This document shows positions 60,291-64,000 of a stretch of DNA of 64,000 bases, piece after piece (the stretch's first letter is position 1; each line of letters starts with the position of its first letter). The stretch comes from Nodularia sp. LEGE 06071 (lineage in GTDB: Bacteria > Cyanobacteriota > Cyanobacteriia > Cyanobacteriales > Nostocaceae): assembly GCF_015207755.1 (NCBI RefSeq), contig NZ_JADEWH010000014.1:1-64000 (forward strand), written 5' to 3'. The position numbers were made by a program, and so were the translations under genes. Under the pieces are notes generated by a model, which had not been told where the DNA came from, ran no database searches, and saw only the letters and a program-made list of their open reading frames with translations.

Positions 60291-62195
60291 ATGAACAAAA
60301 ACCACAACAAACCAAACATCAAAACTCCCACCCTCTGCGCCACTGCGACTGTGCGTGAAATTTCTTTAGGAATAGCAAGTGCGATCGCACTCTTCACAGC
60401 CAGTCCAGTCGCCGCCCAAGTAGGTGTAACTAGCCTAACTGCCACCTACGAAACAAGACCAGCAAGTAGTTATAGCACTCAAGTAGGAGTTCCATGTGAT
60501 GCTGGTAATTACCCCACAGGTTGTAACAGCAATATTGATTTAGAATTTGGTGTGGGCGCAACCAATGATTTAAGGCTTTCAGCTTTTCAAATTGGAGCTA
60601 ACAACTACTCTTTAATACTAGTAGCTGACAAACTACAATTTCGCCGCGTAGATAACGCCTTCACTACTGGAGAAAGACAACTCATTTTCTTTGAGTCAAA
60701 CAATAACACTCAAATGCGCTCGTCTTATACCAATACAATGGAAGAGGCTTTGCTGGGTACTATCATTAACAAAGGTGTTGATAATGGCTTTTCCAATGAT
60801 AATTCAGTTGCTAGCAATAACATTGAACGCATTGATTATATTGTTTCCGAAGGTATATCCATACCCGTCGCATCAGCCGCAGACATCGGTTTTCTAATTT
60901 TAGAACGCGGTGGTAATGACCCCTTCAAGATAGCGCCAATCACAGCCCTAGATGCCAGTGGTAATCCCAGCGCATTTGGACAATTAAAAAATATTCCTGC
61001 AAGTACCTGGGGTAACTCTGGATTTAACATTAACAGTGCAGTCATGCGCCGAGAGGAAGGTGAACCACAATTCAGACCTTCACACTTAGTTGGTTCACAA
61101 CCCATAGCTAGTATTTATGTTTCTATAGACGCTCTCACAGACTTTGATGGTCAAATAATCTATGGTTATGCCATTTTTCCCAATGATATTACTAGTAGTA
61201 ATAATCTAGTTAATCTCACGGATTTTCCTACTGATACCCTTGGTGCTTCAGGAGAAGGGGGGCTAGACTTAATGACCGGAGGAGCTATATTTATGCTTGA
61301 TACTCTGTCTACTGTCTCCGGTACTCTTTACCAAGATGAAAATGAAGATGATATTTTGAATAATGGTGAGCCGAATTTACCTGCGGACGTTACTTTACAA
61401 TTAATAGATGCTACTAATAACGTTGTCGCCACTGCCAATACAAAGGCTAATGGTGAATACGTTTTTCTTGGTGTTGGTAATGGCAACTACACAATTCGAG
61501 TTGATACTAATGATCCAAATATTCCCAATGGACAGATATTAGGTACAGCCAATAATTTACCTATTAATGTTGCTGGTAATAACATAACTGAGCAAAATTT
61601 TGGGTTTAATCAACCTCTGGCTAATAACCCCAATATTATTTTAGTTAAACGGATTACGGCAGTTAATTCTACCCAATACACAGATTTAATTGACGGGGTT
61701 GATGATATCAACTCTCCAAATTATGTACCGGCTCCCTACGATGCAGATGATAATCAGCCTAATTGGCCTGCTAATTACTTACAAGGTCGGTTAAATGGTG
61801 GTAATATTGTTCCAGGAGATGAGTTAGAATATACCATCTATTTTCTGTCTACAGGTGATACTACTGCCTTAAATGTATTGATGTGCGATCGCCTTCCCCA
61901 AAATACCACTTTTATTCCCACCGCTTTTAATAGCATTGATCCAGGCACAGACAAAGGTATTCTTCTCAGTTATGATAGTAATTTAGTCGCTCTTACTGGT
62001 ATTCAGGATATTGATAATGGTCAATATTTTCCCGTAGGAATAGAACCCACAGATGTCTACCCTAATATTAACTGTGGCGGTTCTAACACCAATGGGGCTA
62101 TAGTTGTGAATTTAGGCAATGTGCCTAATAGTACAAGTTCAGGTGATCCCACTAATTCTTATGGGTTTATCCGGTTTCGGGTAAGAGTAAATTGA
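60291..62195 (+). CDS. Secreted DUF11/SdrD-B-like surface protein
   Basis: The 634-residue protein starts 4 bases after the barrel gene. A signal peptide (IASAIALFTASPVAAQ) precedes a novel N-terminal domain of about 310 residues. A Cna-B/SdrD-like domain (VSGTLYQDENEDDILNNGEP, KANGEYVFLGVGNGNYTIRV) and a DUF11-like C-terminal domain (NIVPGDELEYTIYFLSTGDT) follow. EF-hand-like Asp/Asn clusters (DENEDD) may bind calcium. It closes the five-gene surface operon. Confidence 0.82.
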   Translation: MNKNHNKPNIKTPTLCATATVREISLGIASAIALFTASPVAAQVGVTSLTATYETRPASSYSTQVGVPCDAGNYPTGCNSNIDLEFGVGATNDLRLSAFQIGANNYSLILVADKLQFRRVDNAFTTGERQLIFFESNNNTQMRSSYTNTMEEALLGTIINKGVDNGFSNDNSVASNNIERIDYIVSEGISIPVASAADIGFLILERGGNDPFKIAPITALDASGNPSAFGQLKNIPASTWGNSGFNINSAVMRREEGEPQFRPSHLVGSQPIASIYVSIDALTDFDGQIIYGYAIFPNDITSSNNLVNLTDFPTDTLGASGEGGLDLMTGGAIFMLDTLSTVSGTLYQDENEDDILNNGEPNLPADVTLQLIDATNNVVATANTKANGEYVFLGVGNGNYTIRVDTNDPNIPNGQILGTANNLPINVAGNNITEQNFGFNQPLANNPNIILVKRITAVNSTQYTDLIDGVDDINSPNYVPAPYDADDNQPNWPANYLQGRLNGGNIVPGDELEYTIYFLSTGDTTALNVLMCDRLPQNTTFIPTAFNSIDPGTDKGILLSYDSNLVALTGIQDIDNGQYFPVGIEPTDVYPNINCGGSNTNGAIVVNLGNVPNSTSSGDPTNSYGFIRFRVRVN

Positions 62196-62620
62196 GTATA
62201 GTACAACTTCATAGGGGCGTGAACCTAAGAACTGTTTTTTGAGAGTGCAAACCCAGGAATCAGAGGCGCGATGCTATCAAACATCGACTAAACTCAAATA
62301 TGCGCCTGAAAACAACCTTGTAGGAATCGCTATATTAATCCATGACCTGATATTTTTTGCCAAAAGATATTAAATGAAACTTAAAATGAAGATGAAAACT
62401 TGTTTAATGGGATAGTAAATTTGTTAGCCTTTCATGGAAACATCATAGGCATTACTCAATTACTTATTTTCAATTGAGTCACAGTAATTATGCATAATTA
62501 TGCCTAATATTTCCGCAACACCTGGAACAATTAGTCATAAGTCAGATGGACTGCTGACCACAAACCACTAAACTGGCATACTGACGACCTGATCAAAATA
62601 ATTTTGGAATAGAGGCTAAT
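62196..62620. other. Intergenic region upstream of the phosphoketolase gene
   Basis: These 425 bases have no credible gene. A GCGCGATGCTATC...ATATGCGCC arrangement near 62267-62306 could fold weakly after the surface operon. CAATTGAGTCACAGTAATTA and TATGCATAATTATGCC near 62473-62504 are small palindromic AT-rich motifs that could be regulatory. Confidence 0.35.
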
Positions 62621-64000
62621 ATGACTTTAACAAGTACTCCACAAACAAAGCCTTTAGCAGATGAAGAACTGCATAAAATCAATGCTTACTGGCGTGCGGC
62701 TAACTATCTTTCAGTTGGGCAAATATATCTCTTCGACAATCCCCTACTGAGAGAACCGTTAAGACCGGAACACATTAAACCCCGACTTCTGGGACATTGG
62801 GGAACCACACCAGGGCTGAACTTTATCTATGTTCACCTCAACCGAGTAATTAAAAAGTATGACCTCAATGCAATTTACATTGCAGGCCCTGGTCATGGCG
62901 GCCCTGGATTAGTAGCTAATACTTACCTAGAAGGTACTTACAGCGAATATTATCCCAATATTTCCCAGGATGCTGAGGGAATGAAGAAACTCTTCAAACA
63001 GTTCTCTTTCCCAGGTGGTATTCCTAGTCACGTTGCACCAGAAACTCCTGGTTCGATTCATGAAGGTGGTGAACTAGGTTATGCTCTGGTTCATGCCTAT
63101 GGTGCGGCTTTTGATAACCCAGACTTAATTGTGGCGGCTGTTGTGGGTGATGGTGAAGCGGAAACCGGGGCTTTAGCTACAAGTTGGCATTCCAACAAAT
63201 TTCTCAATCCTGTCCATGATGGTGCAGTGCTGCCGATATTACACCTGAATGGCTATAAAATTGCTAACCCCACCCTATTAGCCAGGTTGAGTTATGAGGA
63301 ATTGGAAAACCTCTTTTTAGGTTATGGTTACAAACCTTACTTTGTCGAAGGTGTCGAACCCTCAGATGTTCACCAGCAAATGGCGGGAATTTTAGATATT
63401 GCGATCGCCGAAATTCAAAGTATCCAAAGAGAAGCCCGTGTACATGGTTTCAGCAAGCGTCCCCAGTGGCCGATGATTATCCTCAGAACCCCCAAAGGTT
63501 GGACAGGGCCGAAGGAAGTTAATGGCAAAAAAACTGAAGGTTCCTGGCGATCGCATCAAGTACCATTTGGTAATGTCATCGACCACCCAGAAAACCTGAA
63601 ATTACTCGAAGACTGGATGAAGAGTTACAAACCAGAAGAACTCTTCGATGCTAACGGTACACTAATTCCCGAACTAGCAGAACTAGCGCCCCTCGGACAT
63701 CGACGCATGGGCGACAATCCTCACACCAACGGCGGTATGCTGTTGCGTGATCTGAAAATGCCTGATTTTCCAGACTATGCTGTTGATGTTAGCCACCCAG
63801 GGACAACTTACGCCGAAGCTACCAAAGTAATGGGACAGCTTCTGCGGGATGTGATGAAACTCAACGAAGAAAGCAGCAACTTTCGCATCTTTGGCCCTGA
63901 CGAAACAGCCTCAAATCGCATCGGGGCTGTTTTAGAAGTTACAGACCGGACTTGGGTAGCCGACATTCTCCCAGAAGACGAAAATCTTTCCCCCAATGGT
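62621..64000 (+). CDS. Phosphoketolase, 5' part (runs off the window)
   Basis: The frame from ATG 62621 is open to the window end (460 codons) with no stop, so the C-terminal 40 percent is missing. The thiamine diphosphate phosphoketolase signatures are clear: [72 protein letters not shown] (from residue 176) and [12 protein letters not shown]. It splits xylulose 5-phosphate or fructose 6-phosphate to acetyl phosphate. The full family length is about 800 residues. Confidence 0.95.
   Translation, partial: MTLTSTPQTKPLADEELHKINAYWRAANYLSVGQIYLFDNPLLREPLRPEHIKPRLLGHWGTTPGLNFIYVHLNRVIKKYDLNAIYIAGPGHGGPGLVANTYLEGTYSEYYPNISQDAEGMKKLFKQFSFPGGIPSHVAPETPGSIHEGGELGYALVHAYGAAFDNPDLIVAAVVGDGEAETGALATSWHSNKFLNPVHDGAVLPILHLNGYKIANPTLLARLSYEELENLFLGYGYKPYFVEGVEPSDVHQQMAGILDIAIAEIQSIQREARVHGFSKRPQWPMIILRTPKGWTGPKEVNGKKTEGSWRSHQVPFGNVIDHPENLKLLEDWMKSYKPEELFDANGTLIPELAELAPLGHRRMGDNPHTNGGMLLRDLKMPDFPDYAVDVSHPGTTYAEATKVMGQLLRDVMKLNEESSNFRIFGPDETASNRIGAVLEVTDRTWVADILPEDENLSPNG

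Overview
The window looks like chromosomal DNA of a filamentous, probably heterocyst-forming (Nostocales-type) cyanobacterium. The reasons are the many HIP1-type octamers (GCGATCGC and close variants), dispersed palindromic and heptameric repeats typical of these genomes (GGGGAGT and AGTCAAA tracts, TGTAGAGAC-type hairpins), a sigma factor/DUF1822 pair, and protein families common in Nostoc/Anabaena relatives. No tools were used; all calls come from reading the sequence and from knowledge of protein families.

Layout. 1-109: 3' end of an IS5-type transposase. 354-3258 (minus): an AAA-type ATPase overlapping a TPR protein. 3709-7080: ribonuclease Z, an RluA-type pseudouridine synthase and a DCC-family protein. 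7238-9334: a flavin monooxygenase remnant ended by a TnpB-only IS200/IS605-type element. 9439-14870: agmatinase-family enzyme, M90 peptidase, PhyH-like dioxygenase, fused SpmA/SpmB-like membrane protein and a small membrane protein. 15083-17684: two hypotheticals and threonine ammonia-lyase. 17881-24804: GGDEF/EAL protein, GHL10-type glycosidase, Gfo/Idh/MocA oxidoreductase, DUF1822 protein and its sigma factor. 24979-31394: a secreted protein with 9-residue repeats, a PEP-CTERM protein, a Rieske-containing flavoprotein and an ABC exporter. 31495-36234: DUF2834 protein, XRE regulator, degenerate MBL protein, and the reverse transsulfuration pair. 36644-42091: Cys-rich copper-binding-type protein, a CBS protein with a HEPN-like motif, GST, two peroxiredoxins and a glycogen debranching enzyme. 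42159-46397: adenine methylase, HerA-like ATPase and NurA-like nuclease. 46640-50845: lipoprotein candidate, tRNA-Met, SH3-like protein and UvrA. 51375-62195: five same-strand genes for secreted DUF11 proteins and a 1291-residue outer-membrane barrel candidate. 62621-64000: 5' part of a phosphoketolase.

The most interesting material is (a) the five-gene DUF11/beta-barrel surface locus; (b) the HerA-NurA pair next to a solitary adenine methylase, a plausible defence or DNA-processing module; (c) the AAA/TPR pair with nearly identical TPR DNA repeats; (d) repeated cases where dispersed repeats sit in frame inside genes (TPR gene, pseudouridine synthase, barrel gene, 3' end of the GGDEF/EAL gene); (e) a TnpB element with intact RuvC residues joined to a truncated flavoenzyme gene; and (f) a CBS-domain protein with a C-terminal RNxxxH motif. 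No CRISPR array, integrase or replication origin was seen.
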